Positions 8,661-17,308 of a stretch of 64,000 nt of DNA are shown in pieces. Numbering within the stretch: the stretch's first letter is position 1; each line of letters starts with the position of its first letter. The stretch lies in assembly GCF_000953135.1 (NCBI RefSeq), contig NZ_LN614827.1, positions 1,827,001 through 1,891,000 of the forward strand, given 5' to 3'. The notes beneath the pieces are model-generated. The model saw only the letters and a program-made list of their open reading frames with translations, did not search any database and had not been told where the DNA came from. The translations under genes were made by a program, and so were the position numbers. The DNA is from Legionella fallonii LLAP-10 (GTDB lineage: Bacteria > Pseudomonadota > Gammaproteobacteria > Legionellales > Legionellaceae).

Positions 8661-9548
8661 CTATACTCCCAAATACTGCGACAATGCCTCATAAGCCTTT
8701 TTGGCATATTCCAAAGGTGGGGCCTTAGCCGGATCTTGTTCTGCCTCAACTATCATCCAACCGGAGTATTGATATTTTTGCAATGTGTTGATGATAGAAA
8801 CAAAATCAATAGCGCCATCACTAGGCACTGTAAATACCCCTGCTCGCACAGCATCCATAAAATTCATTTGCTCTTTTGCAACTCTATCTAAAATTTCTGT
8901 ACGAATATCTTTTAAGTGAACGTATAAAATACGGTTACTGTATTTATTAATTAAAGCGAGTGAATCAATACCCGCAAATGCAGCATGTCCTGTATCAAGC
9001 AATAAAGAAAGCAACTGAGGACTTGTATTTTCCATTAAAAAATCGATTTCATGCTCATAAAAAACCCCTGTTCCAGCATGGTAATGATAAACAAGACGCA
9101 TGTTAAAATCATATGCAATGCGACCAATAATATGTAATCCCTGAATAAGCTTCTGCCATTGCTCTTCACTAAACTCAGGCTTATGTGGACTTAAAATAGG
9201 TAATTCAGTTCCTTGAATAGCATGTCCGCATTCACAAATATTAATAAACGATGCCCCCATGGCACGCATAAAGCTTAAATGCTCCATAAATCGCGATAAT
9301 GTATTTTCATACTGATCGGCCTCAGTAAAAAATGTACTAAACCACGCGCTTGATAACTGCAAACCTCTATCATTTAATGCTTTTTTTAAAACAGAGACAT
9401 CACGAGGGTATTTATTACCCAATTCGGTACCTAGATACCCCACCATAGACATTTCACGAATACATTGTTCAAAGCTAATATCCTTACCTAACTCTGGATC
9501 ATCGTCATTACACCAGTTGATGGGAGCTATACCTAATTTGATATCCAT
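8661..9548 (-). CDS. iolE: Myo-inosose-2 dehydratase
   Basis: This 295-aa protein is a xylose-isomerase-like TIM barrel. It begins with the typical IKLGIAPINWCNDD block and has the GYLGTELGNKYP and VYHYHAGTG motifs, a DTGHAAFAG block, and the C-terminal GWMIVEAEQDP block with a metal-ligand Glu. It dehydrates scyllo-inosose to 3D-(3,5/4)-trihydroxycyclohexane-1,2-dione, the second step of inositol breakdown. It lies 25 bases after iolD with AAGGA before its ATG, and is the last gene of the iol operon. Confidence 0.95.
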   Translation of the reverse strand: MDIKLGIAPINWCNDDDPELGKDISFEQCIREMSMVGYLGTELGNKYPRDVSVLKKALNDRGLQLSSAWFSTFFTEADQYENTLSRFMEHLSFMRAMGASFINICECGHAIQGTELPILSPHKPEFSEEQWQKLIQGLHIIGRIAYDFNMRLVYHYHAGTGVFYEHEIDFLMENTSPQLLSLLLDTGHAAFAGIDSLALINKYSNRILYVHLKDIRTEILDRVAKEQMNFMDAVRAGVFTVPSDGAIDFVSIINTLQKYQYSGWMIVEAEQDPAKAPPLEYAKKAYEALSQYLGV

Positions 9549-9573
9549 AAATAAATCCTTAATACAATAAAAT

Positions 9574-11445
9574 CTAATATTCTCTAACCTGTTTTAATTG
9601 ATGTTTCATTGCCTGATGCGCATTGTTAACCTCTTCAGAGTTAGATACCTCTGCTACTGCCACACGCCACCAAGTTTGGTAACCATTACTCATAGTCTTA
9701 GGCAATACTGGTAGCACAATGACTGAAGATTGTTTTTCATTTCTAGCAACCTCTAATGTTCCTTCTAATTGATCATAAGAATCTACAAAGAAAGTTTTAG
9801 CGCCTAATCCTTCAGCATATTTACAAAAGTCTATGGGCAAATAATCGCCAGTTAGTCTGTTAGTTTTATCTTGTCGATAACGAAATTCATTGCCAAAACC
9901 TTGACTTCCGTTACTTTCCTGCAAGTTTCTAATGCATTGAAAGCCATGATTATTAAAAATGATAATGGTTATTTTTTTATGTTCTTGAATACTCGTCAGT
10001 AGTTCAGAGTGCATCATGATAAAACTGCCATCACCGACTAAAACATAGACTTCGCCAGAATGGTTTTCTTTAGCTAACCGGACCCCTAGTCCAGCAGCTA
10101 CTTCGTATCCCATACAAGAGTAGGCATATTCTAAATGGTAATCTTTTGGTTTTTTAGATTGCCAAATACGATGCAAATCACCAGGTAAACTACCCGCTGC
10201 ACAGATAATTACATCATTTTCTGTCACCAAATCATTGAGCAAACCTAGAGTTTTGATTTGAGATAAGCCTTTCTCTGTATGCTGCATAACAGATCCCAGA
10301 CGTTTTAACTCTAGTTTCCATTCATCCTGATACTGCTGCATTAATTGCTCGTAGGTTTTAGAAGAGGAATAATTTCCTAATTTTTTCCCCAATTGCTCTA
10401 AGCCTAATTTTGCATCCCCTTTCAGCATCAAACCATTCATTTTCAGTGCATCAAAACGCGAGACATTAAGATGAATTATTTGACAGGACTCATTTTTAAA
10501 TCCCCATTTGGATGCTGTAGTAAAATCTTGTAAACGTGAGCCAATCACTAAAATGACATCTGCTTGGGCCGCTAAGGAGTTGGCCACTTCAGAACCTGTA
10601 ACACCTATCCCTCCTACATTCATAGGATGACTTGCCGGTAAAGCACTTTTTCCAGCCTGGGTTTCTGCAACGGGAATTTTATGCTGTTCAACAAATTGTG
10701 ATAAAACATCGGTAGCCAATGAATAATGAATCCCTCCACCAGCGATAATTAAGGGTTTTTGTGCTCTAAGAAGGAGATCTGCTGCTTCATCAATGGCTCT
10801 CTCACTGACGGATTCTCTATCAATATGCCACAAGCGTTTTGCAAAAAAAGAATCCTCATAGTCATAAGCTTCTGATTGGACATCTTGCGGCAAACATAAG
10901 GTTACAGCCCCCGTTTCGACAGGATCAGTTAAAACTCTCATTGCATTCATACAGGCACTCATTAACTGTTCTGGTCTGTTAATTCTATCCCAATATTTAC
11001 AAACAGGTTTAAAACAGTCATTAACAGATAAAGTATAATCATGTGGTGTTTCTAGCTGCTGTAAAACAGGATCGGGTTGGCGACAACTGAATATATCTCC
11101 GGGTAACAAAAGCAGAGGAATGCGATTCGTTGTTGCTGTCGCGGCGGCAGTAATCATGTTGGTCGCCCCTGGACCTATAGAAGAAGTGCACGCGAAAATG
11201 CTTAATCTGTTTTTTTGTTTTGCATAAGCGGTAGCTGCATGAGCCATTCCTTGTTCATTATGCCCTTGGTAATAAGTTAGCCCGTAGTTATCGTATTCAA
11301 GGGCTTCACCTAAACCTGTTACATTACCATGTCCAAAAATGCCAAATACGCCCTTGATAAATTGATGCTCTTGACCATCCATTACTACGTATTGATTCGC
11401 TAAAAATCGCAGTAGGGCTTGGGCCATAGTTAGTCTAATTTTCAT
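9574..11445 (-). CDS. iolD: 3D-(3,5/4)-trihydroxycyclohexane-1,2-dione hydrolase
   Basis: This 623-aa thiamine-diphosphate enzyme has the three-domain layout of acetolactate synthase relatives. The N-terminal RLTMAQALLRFLANQYV block is typical of IolD. The ThDP motif is the GDGSF...NN segment in the C-terminal third. The enzyme opens the inositol-derived ring to 5-deoxy-glucuronate. I chose the ATG at 11445: AAGGA lies eight bases upstream, whereas the ATG three codons earlier abuts the ribosome-binding site. It is separated from iolCB by ~500 bases of palindromic repeat DNA, unusual inside an otherwise tight operon. iolE follows closely. Confidence 0.95.
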   Translation of the reverse strand: MKIRLTMAQALLRFLANQYVVMDGQEHQFIKGVFGIFGHGNVTGLGEALEYDNYGLTYYQGHNEQGMAHAATAYAKQKNRLSIFACTSSIGPGATNMITAAATATTNRIPLLLLPGDIFSCRQPDPVLQQLETPHDYTLSVNDCFKPVCKYWDRINRPEQLMSACMNAMRVLTDPVETGAVTLCLPQDVQSEAYDYEDSFFAKRLWHIDRESVSERAIDEAADLLLRAQKPLIIAGGGIHYSLATDVLSQFVEQHKIPVAETQAGKSALPASHPMNVGGIGVTGSEVANSLAAQADVILVIGSRLQDFTTASKWGFKNESCQIIHLNVSRFDALKMNGLMLKGDAKLGLEQLGKKLGNYSSSKTYEQLMQQYQDEWKLELKRLGSVMQHTEKGLSQIKTLGLLNDLVTENDVIICAAGSLPGDLHRIWQSKKPKDYHLEYAYSCMGYEVAAGLGVRLAKENHSGEVYVLVGDGSFIMMHSELLTSIQEHKKITIIIFNNHGFQCIRNLQESNGSQGFGNEFRYRQDKTNRLTGDYLPIDFCKYAEGLGAKTFFVDSYDQLEGTLEVARNEKQSSVIVLPVLPKTMSNGYQTWWRVAVAEVSNSEEVNNAHQAMKHQLKQVREY

Positions 11446-11531
11446 TAAAATCATCCTTAAATATGATTGATTTATATTGGTGCAGAGCTCCTGGGGTATC
11501 AGGTTCAGAATGAAATGAAATATTGTTCTAA

Positions 11532-11740
11532 TACCCTCTCCCTAACCCTCCCCCGCGATTTAGTATCGATTTCCAAACAAAACTCCTTGCGCGGGCGAGG
11601 GGACTTTCCGTGCCATCGGAGTATTATTCCACTTATTATCCCCTCGCCCTATTATCGATGTCCAAATAAAACTCCTAACTCGAGCGAGGGGGACTTTCCG
11701 GGCCATCGGAGTATTATTTCACCTCTTATCCCCTCGCCCT
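11532..11740. repeat. MITE-like repeat with tandem duplication, inside the iol operon
   Basis: This is a copy of the element also seen at 31100 and 36587. It starts with the same CCCTCTCCCTAACCCTC arm and shares the internal GCGGGCGAGGG...CTTT-C-GTGCCAT segment. Here the internal part is duplicated in tandem: 11564-11650 and 11653-11740 match over ~87 bases with about ten differences. The normal right arm is missing or replaced by CCCTCGCCCT. It lies between iolCB and iolD and may affect read-through or mRNA processing. Confidence 0.75.
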
Positions 11741-11764
11741 CACTGCCATTAAGCTAAGATATTT

Positions 11765-11833
11765 CGAATTCCCGCGGCCTCGACCGCGGGATCCATGATG
11801 TGGCTCCAGTTATGGATACCGCGCGGTAATTCG
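11765..11833. repeat. REP-like palindrome pair
   Basis: CCCGCGG-CCTCGA-CCGCGGG (11771 onward) is followed after ~20 bases by GGATACCGCGCGGTAATTCG. The two form an imperfect inverted pair of the type seen more perfectly at 55884-56060. It follows directly on the MITE-like copy upstream of iolD. Confidence 0.6.
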
Positions 11834-11943
11834 GTATTAAATAATCCCTGAACTTAATGGCTATGTCCTAACCATCTCCTGCGAAGAAGAGGGGAAAATA
11901 TACCTCACATATTCTTTAGCCTAACGGCTATGGATCAAAATGA

Positions 11944-13833
11944 TTATCGTTTTTCCTTCCATACTCGATTATTTGCTTTTTTCGTTCTAGTCCATTCATG
12001 TTCCTTTATAAACGTAGGGGTAATATAAGGATTATCTTTTAAATGACGTATGAACCAGAGGGTGTAAAGCGCGTATCCGGGAGCGGCACAATGAGCATGG
12101 CTCTGCCCACTAGCAATTTGATACGTGTCATAATTCTCTATCCGTAAAACGTCCTTGCCTTGTTCACCAAAGGCATAGCCTTGAGGTTCCGAAAACCTGT
12201 AATGATAAATCTCTGGTTGCTCGTGGTAATGAGAAGGATAACTGGACCATCCCCCCTGAAAAGTAATGATCTCCCCAACCACTAAATTAGACTCAGGTCT
12301 GTTACGTTTATCAAACACCGTTCTCACTACACGATAAGATGTATCATCCAGAATATCTTTCCCACGATTATCTAATTCTAAAAGATTAGACTCATCAAAT
12401 AGCAAAGGGGCAAATGGGGTATCATTTACTGTTTCAATCACCAGAATCTCACAATCCGTTGTAGCCTCAACCGAAGCTTTTTGCCCAACAGGACAATGCA
12501 GGACTATAGGAGCTTGAGAAAAGTAATCATATCGTTGTACTTGCCGACTTTGATTTGCATAATGAAATACAACTTTTCCCGTCATTAGTAAGGCAGCAAA
12601 CTCATAATCCTCATTAAACGAGTATCTTTGCCCTGCATCTAATTTTACAGAACTAAAACTCATGCCACTACAAGATGAGAGCTTATCCATGCTTACAATA
12701 GAAGTAACTCCGCTATCAAAACCGTGCAGGTTTTTAATAAGCAATTGCTGGCAGCTATCTCCTCTTCTTTTTTGATGTAATTGCTCTAAATAAGCACTTT
12801 TCCATAGCTGTGGCTGTTCATCAAAGTGCTTAATAAAATAGTCTAATTCATCTTTATAGGGAATGGCTGGAGCGCAACCATGACGAGTAACCACTAAAGC
12901 ACCACTAGCATTTGCATAGGTAGTAGCGACTTCCCAAGATTCCCCTCGTAAAAGAGCTGATAAAAGACCCGCCATAAATCCATCACCCGCCCCTAGCACA
13001 TTGAGCACTTCGACAGGAAAAGCCTTGGTTTTTATGTGGTTCTTTCTATTTATGAAACTAACCTCAGCTCCTTTTTCTCCTCGTTTGATCACTATAGGAG
13101 CCGGAGTAAATCGCCTGATGTTTGCTAAGGATTGATTCAGCTCATCATAGCCACCCGCAATGCAAATCTCTTCTTCCGTTCCCACTATCAAATCGCAATG
13201 TGGTAAAATACGTTGATAGGTTTTACTCACCTCCTGATTATGACAATAACGCGTTTCTCCATCACCAAGTCCGGTTAATCCCCACAGAACAGGTCTATAA
13301 TCCAAATCAAGAATGACAGTTGTTTCAGCTTGTCTTGCTAATGGAATTACTTCCTCTGTCGTTTGTAGCATGTCTGCGGTAGATAAACCGGTACCTGTAA
13401 TTAAAATAGCTTTTGCTTGCTGCAATATTGCCCCATTAATTTGATGGGACTTAATTTGCATGTCCGCACAATCAGTACGGTAGAACATTAAAGGAAACTC
13501 TTTGGGTGGCTTAATACCCAATAACACTAAGCCAGTTAAATGATTTTTGCTTTCGTACAGTAAGTTAGTATTTACTCCCTCAATTTCCAATTCATTTCTT
13601 AAAAAAGCCCCCATCTCATCCTGTCCAACACAAGAAAACATCATGCATTGCAAGCCAAGGCGTGCGGCACCCACCGCAATATTACCAGCACATCCACCTA
13701 AATATTTTTTAAAGCTCCTAGTGTCTCTTAATGTGGACCCAACTTGTTCTGAATAGAGATCTACGGCAACACGTCCCATGCATATCAGATCTACAGGTCG
13801 ATTCGCATTAAAGTAAAATAGTGGATTAGTCAT
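11944..13833 (-). CDS. iolCB: IolC-IolB fusion: 5-dehydro-2-deoxygluconokinase / 5-deoxy-glucuronate isomerase
   Basis: This 629-aa protein fuses two enzymes. Residues ~12-330 are a PfkB-family sugar kinase (IolC), with GRVAVDLYSEQ, the YLGGCAGNIAVGAARLG substrate block and the GAGDGF anion hole (281-286, catalytic Asp284). Residues ~365-625 are the cupin-like IolB isomerase, with WSSYPSHYHEQPEIYHYRF metal ligands and an AAPGYALYTLWF block. IolB converts 5-deoxy-glucuronate to 2-deoxy-5-keto-gluconate, which IolC phosphorylates, so consecutive steps are joined in reverse order. GAGGAAGG precedes the ATG, and iolG lies 7 bases upstream. An iolCB fusion is known in Legionella. Confidence 0.95.
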   Translation of the reverse strand: MTNPLFYFNANRPVDLICMGRVAVDLYSEQVGSTLRDTRSFKKYLGGCAGNIAVGAARLGLQCMMFSCVGQDEMGAFLRNELEIEGVNTNLLYESKNHLTGLVLLGIKPPKEFPLMFYRTDCADMQIKSHQINGAILQQAKAILITGTGLSTADMLQTTEEVIPLARQAETTVILDLDYRPVLWGLTGLGDGETRYCHNQEVSKTYQRILPHCDLIVGTEEEICIAGGYDELNQSLANIRRFTPAPIVIKRGEKGAEVSFINRKNHIKTKAFPVEVLNVLGAGDGFMAGLLSALLRGESWEVATTYANASGALVVTRHGCAPAIPYKDELDYFIKHFDEQPQLWKSAYLEQLHQKRRGDSCQQLLIKNLHGFDSGVTSIVSMDKLSSCSGMSFSSVKLDAGQRYSFNEDYEFAALLMTGKVVFHYANQSRQVQRYDYFSQAPIVLHCPVGQKASVEATTDCEILVIETVNDTPFAPLLFDESNLLELDNRGKDILDDTSYRVVRTVFDKRNRPESNLVVGEIITFQGGWSSYPSHYHEQPEIYHYRFSEPQGYAFGEQGKDVLRIENYDTYQIASGQSHAHCAAPGYALYTLWFIRHLKDNPYITPTFIKEHEWTRTKKANNRVWKEKR

Positions 13834-13840
13834 GCCTTCC

Positions 13841-14857
13841 TCAACTCAAAAAAACAGGTAATTTAGTAGTAAGAGATTGTTTTGCTGCATGAGCTATTCG
13901 TAGCGCTTGTAACCCATCTTTTCCAGAAACAGGGCTAGGCTTATTGTGTAACCATGCATCATAAAATGAACCTAACTCCGCTACAAAAGCTTGTTGATAA
14001 CGCTCAAGGAAAAAATATTCGGGGTTAGCCTGTTCTGTAGTCGTATTAGAATAACGTGTTACCGAATGCTTTAAGTGATTAGCTGCCACTAACATTCCTT
14101 CATTACCAAACACCTCAATGCGTTGATCATAGCCATACACAGCCTGACGACTGTTATCTATAACACCTAAGGCTCCATTAGCAAAGCGCAGTTGTATTAT
14201 TGCAGTATCAATATCATGTAATGCTTCAAAGTCGGGATTAATTAGAACGGAGCCTGTAGCAAACACCTCAACAACTTCTGATTGAGTTAAAAAACGCGCC
14301 ATGTCGAAATCATGAATGGTCATGTCCATGAATAACCCCCCTGAAGTCGCACAATACTCCTTAGAGGGGCAGGCAGGATCACGTGAAGTAATCTTCACTA
14401 TATGAACAGCACCTATTTCGCCGGTTTGAACTTGTCTTTGTAGATGAGCGAAACTAGGATCAAAGCGACGATTAAAACCAAGTTGTAATAAAGTGTTATT
14501 TGCCTGAACTGTCTTTAATGCAGCTAAAATGTCTTCCTCATCTAAACCAATAGGTTTCTCACAAAATATGGCTTTACCCGCGTCACTAATTGCTTTGATT
14601 TGTTCTAAATGTAAGGTTGACGGCGATGCAATAAGAACAGCATCCAAATCCTGATTAAAAATCACTTCTTCTGCATTATGGTATTGGTGGTTAATAGATA
14701 ATTTATCTGCCCATTCTTCATTTAGATAAGGATCGGCTATAGCCAATAAATCATATTGTGGTAAATGATATTTAATATTTTCCGCGTGCAATTTACCAAT
14801 ACGCCCTGCTCCAATGATACCTATACGACATCGTCGCTGTTGATTTGCGCTGTTCAT
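13841..14857 (-). CDS. iolG: Inositol 2-dehydrogenase
   Basis: This 338-aa protein belongs to the Gfo/Idh/MocA family. It has an N-terminal Rossmann motif GIIGAGRIGKLH (13-24), the catalytic-site CEKPIG (99-104, Lys101), and the MDMTIHDFDMARFL block with the conserved Asp/His pair. It oxidises myo-inositol to scyllo-inosose with NAD+, the first catabolic step. GAGGGA lies nine bases before the ATG. The gene sits five bases after iolT and seven before iolCB. Confidence 0.95.
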   Translation of the reverse strand: MNSANQQRRCRIGIIGAGRIGKLHAENIKYHLPQYDLLAIADPYLNEEWADKLSINHQYHNAEEVIFNQDLDAVLIASPSTLHLEQIKAISDAGKAIFCEKPIGLDEEDILAALKTVQANNTLLQLGFNRRFDPSFAHLQRQVQTGEIGAVHIVKITSRDPACPSKEYCATSGGLFMDMTIHDFDMARFLTQSEVVEVFATGSVLINPDFEALHDIDTAIIQLRFANGALGVIDNSRQAVYGYDQRIEVFGNEGMLVAANHLKHSVTRYSNTTTEQANPEYFFLERYQQAFVAELGSFYDAWLHNKPSPVSGKDGLQALRIAHAAKQSLTTKLPVFLS

Positions 14858-14862
14858 ATTAT

Positions 14863-16317
14863 TTAATCCCTCGCTAATTCCAATTTGTTAGTTTTTATTT
14901 GTTGTTGATCCAAAAACGGGTTGTCTGACATAGTAGTTGCAGTGGACAACTGCTGACCAATATCTTTCATCTTTTTTCCCATCATCAAATTTTTTTCTAT
15001 TTGTTCTAAAGAAACGCCCGTAGTCTCTGGTACAAAATGATAAATGAAGAAAAATGCCAACAAGCATAATGAAGCAAATAAAGTGAAGGTCAGCATTTGC
15101 CCCAAATTCTGGTAAATAGCTAAGAAAGAGAGCGAAACGACAAAATTAGCGCCCCACTGTACTACGGTAGCAATACTCATAGCCAACCCGCGCACGGATA
15201 AAGGATAAATTTCAGAAATTAAAACCCAGAACAAAGATCCAACACTAATACAATAACCCATTACATAGGTCGATAAAGTCCCCAATATCCAGAATTTTTG
15301 ACCGGGTAACGCCGTATTAAAGAATAAACCAGCCATAAAGAGACTCAGAGCGGCAAGCAAAGAACCACTCAACAGTAAAAATCGCCGTCCTAATTTGTCA
15401 ATATAAAATAAGGTCAGCACCGTGAATAAAAAATTGATCGTCCCCATCCAAAAAGTTGCCAGAATCGCATTTTTAACTGGATAAAAACCTGCTGATTGGA
15501 AAATAACTGGCCCATAGTACATGATTGCATTAATCCCTGAGAATTGCTGAAACACTCCCAAAGCAACACCGACCCCCAAAACAAAAATAATAGGTGATTT
15601 GAATAATACTTTATAATTTAGCTGTGTTTGATTTAAGTTACTGCGAATTTCATCCATTTCGTTATGAATGTTATAGCCATAAGGACGAATACGCTTTAAA
15701 GTTCGTACAGTCTCGTCTGCACCATATTTTTTCATTATCCAACGTGGTGAATGAGGAACAAAATACATCCCCATAAATAAAATTAGTGCCGGTACGCAAC
15801 CCATTGCGAATAAAAAACGCCAACTGTGCGCAGAATAATCATGGATAAAATAACCAATTAAATAAGCGATGGCTTGACCAAAAGTAATGGTTAAACCATT
15901 AATCAAAACTAGGGCCCCTCTTTTGTTAGGAGGAGCAATTTCTGCGATAAATAATGGCGCCACATAAGAGGCAATTCCGATACAAATACCTATAACGAAT
16001 CGACCAACTAATAATAAAGCCAGATTGTTACTTAGAGTACACAGCACAGTTCCCAAAATAAAGCCTAGAGCGACCATTTTTAATAAATGACGACGACTTA
16101 ATTTATCAGCAAAAAAACCACTTAAAGGAATACCAAGAATACAACCCAATAGACTAATACTAACGACTTGAGACCATTGCCATTCGGAGAGAGATAATTG
16201 AGTCATCACCTGATCTTTTACATCGGCGATAATACTGGAATCAAAACCAAATAAAAAACCACCAAATCCGGCTATTAGAGCGACAAAAAAAACGAATGAA
16301 TTGACTCCCTTATTCAT
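14863..16317 (-). CDS. iolT: Myo-inositol transporter (MFS sugar porter)
   Basis: This ~484-aa, 12-helix transporter has sugar-porter signatures: GFDSSIIADVK in helix 1, DKLSRRHLL after helix 2, PHSPRWIMKK after helix 6, GVFQQFSGINAIMYYGP in helix 7, DKLGRRFLL after helix 8 and PETTGVSLEQIE at the end. In the iol operon it most likely imports myo-inositol. I used the ATG at 16317, 11 bases after AAGGA; a GTG at 16326 is an alternative. It is the first gene of the unit, divergent from the DDAH gene across ~220 bases. No catabolite operator could be recognised there. Confidence 0.92.
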   Translation of the reverse strand: MNKGVNSFVFFVALIAGFGGFLFGFDSSIIADVKDQVMTQLSLSEWQWSQVVSISLLGCILGIPLSGFFADKLSRRHLLKMVALGFILGTVLCTLSNNLALLLVGRFVIGICIGIASYVAPLFIAEIAPPNKRGALVLINGLTITFGQAIAYLIGYFIHDYSAHSWRFLFAMGCVPALILFMGMYFVPHSPRWIMKKYGADETVRTLKRIRPYGYNIHNEMDEIRSNLNQTQLNYKVLFKSPIIFVLGVGVALGVFQQFSGINAIMYYGPVIFQSAGFYPVKNAILATFWMGTINFLFTVLTLFYIDKLGRRFLLLSGSLLAALSLFMAGLFFNTALPGQKFWILGTLSTYVMGYCISVGSLFWVLISEIYPLSVRGLAMSIATVVQWGANFVVSLSFLAIYQNLGQMLTFTLFASLCLLAFFFIYHFVPETTGVSLEQIEKNLMMGKKMKDIGQQLSTATTMSDNPFLDQQQIKTNKLELARD

Positions 16318-16540
16318 ATAAATCACTTTCCTTAGTTAATGAATATTTACTCAATCGCCGTTGATGTTATCACCCTCTATGATTAATAAACAGATGATAA
16401 TGAGATTAAATGTACAGAATCTTAGTCATAAATAATTACAGAAAACAACATCTCTCTAGCCACTTAAGTGAGCATAGCCCTCTGTTTACGCCAATAAAAA
16501 ATATGCTAAGATGATTTTCAAAAGTTCCTGGAGAACGCTA

Positions 16541-17308
16541 ATGTTTCAAAATGCAATTGTTCGTACTCCCTCTGCATCTTTAGTCAATGGTTTAACTACA
16601 TCAACAACCTTGGGTAAACCAGATTACGAGTTAGCATTAATTCAACATCAAAACTACATCAGTGCTTTATCACAATGTGGCTTGGAAGTTACTGTATTGC
16701 CTCCTCTTGAAGCTTATCCTGATTCTTGTTTTGTTGAGGATGTTGCTTTGCTTACTAAACAACTAGCGCTTTTAACCAAACCAGGGGTGCCTTCTCGACA
16801 AGGAGAGGTAGAGCAAATCAAGCCCACTATTCAACTGTTTTTCAAAGAGCAAATTGCTAAAATTGACACTCCAGGAACATTGGAGGCTGGTGATGTACTG
16901 CAAGTAGAAAACCACTTCTTTATTGGTTTATCAGCAAGGACAAATCGTGTTGGAGCACAACAAATGACTCAGGCTATAAGCCAATATGGTTATACCGCGT
17001 CAACTATCGAATTAAAAGAATTCCTGCATCTTAAAACTGGGGTAAGTTATCTAGGGCAGGACTATTTATTGGTTAACGGTGAATTAGTAAATCATCAAGC
17101 ACTTGCTCACCTAACACAAATTATTGTTACACCCGAAGAATCTTATGCTGCGAATTGCATTATGATTAATGGGACTGTTTTACTACCTCAAGGATATCCT
17201 AAAGTAAAAAAAGCAATTGCTGGTTATGGCTTCCCCATAATTGAATTAGACGTCAGTGAGTTCAGAAAAATTGACGGTGGTTTAAGTTGTTTGTCTCTGA
17301 GGTTTTAA
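16541..17308 (+). CDS. Dimethylarginine dimethylaminohydrolase-like amidinohydrolase
   Basis: This 255-aa protein matches bacterial DDAH in length and motifs. It has FVED (64-67), GTLEAGDVL (112-120), the catalytic His in FLHLKTG (His163) and the C-terminal nucleophile in DGGLSCLSLRF (Cys250). The Pseudomonas enzyme has His162 and Cys249. DDAH hydrolyses methylated arginines to citrulline plus methylamines; relatives act on arginine or other guanidines. I chose the ATG at 16541 because GGAGA lies six bases upstream. The stop codon overlaps the start of the next gene (TAATG), so a transporter is coupled to it. The true substrate is open. Confidence 0.88.
   Translation: MFQNAIVRTPSASLVNGLTTSTTLGKPDYELALIQHQNYISALSQCGLEVTVLPPLEAYPDSCFVEDVALLTKQLALLTKPGVPSRQGEVEQIKPTIQLFFKEQIAKIDTPGTLEAGDVLQVENHFFIGLSARTNRVGAQQMTQAISQYGYTASTIELKEFLHLKTGVSYLGQDYLLVNGELVNHQALAHLTQIIVTPEESYAANCIMINGTVLLPQGYPKVKKAIAGYGFPIIELDVSEFRKIDGGLSCLSLRF

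Noticed and set aside
11467..11757. 96-codon frame between iolD and iolCB
   Set aside because: It is a translation of the palindromic MITE-like repeat; its internal repeat is the DNA duplication.
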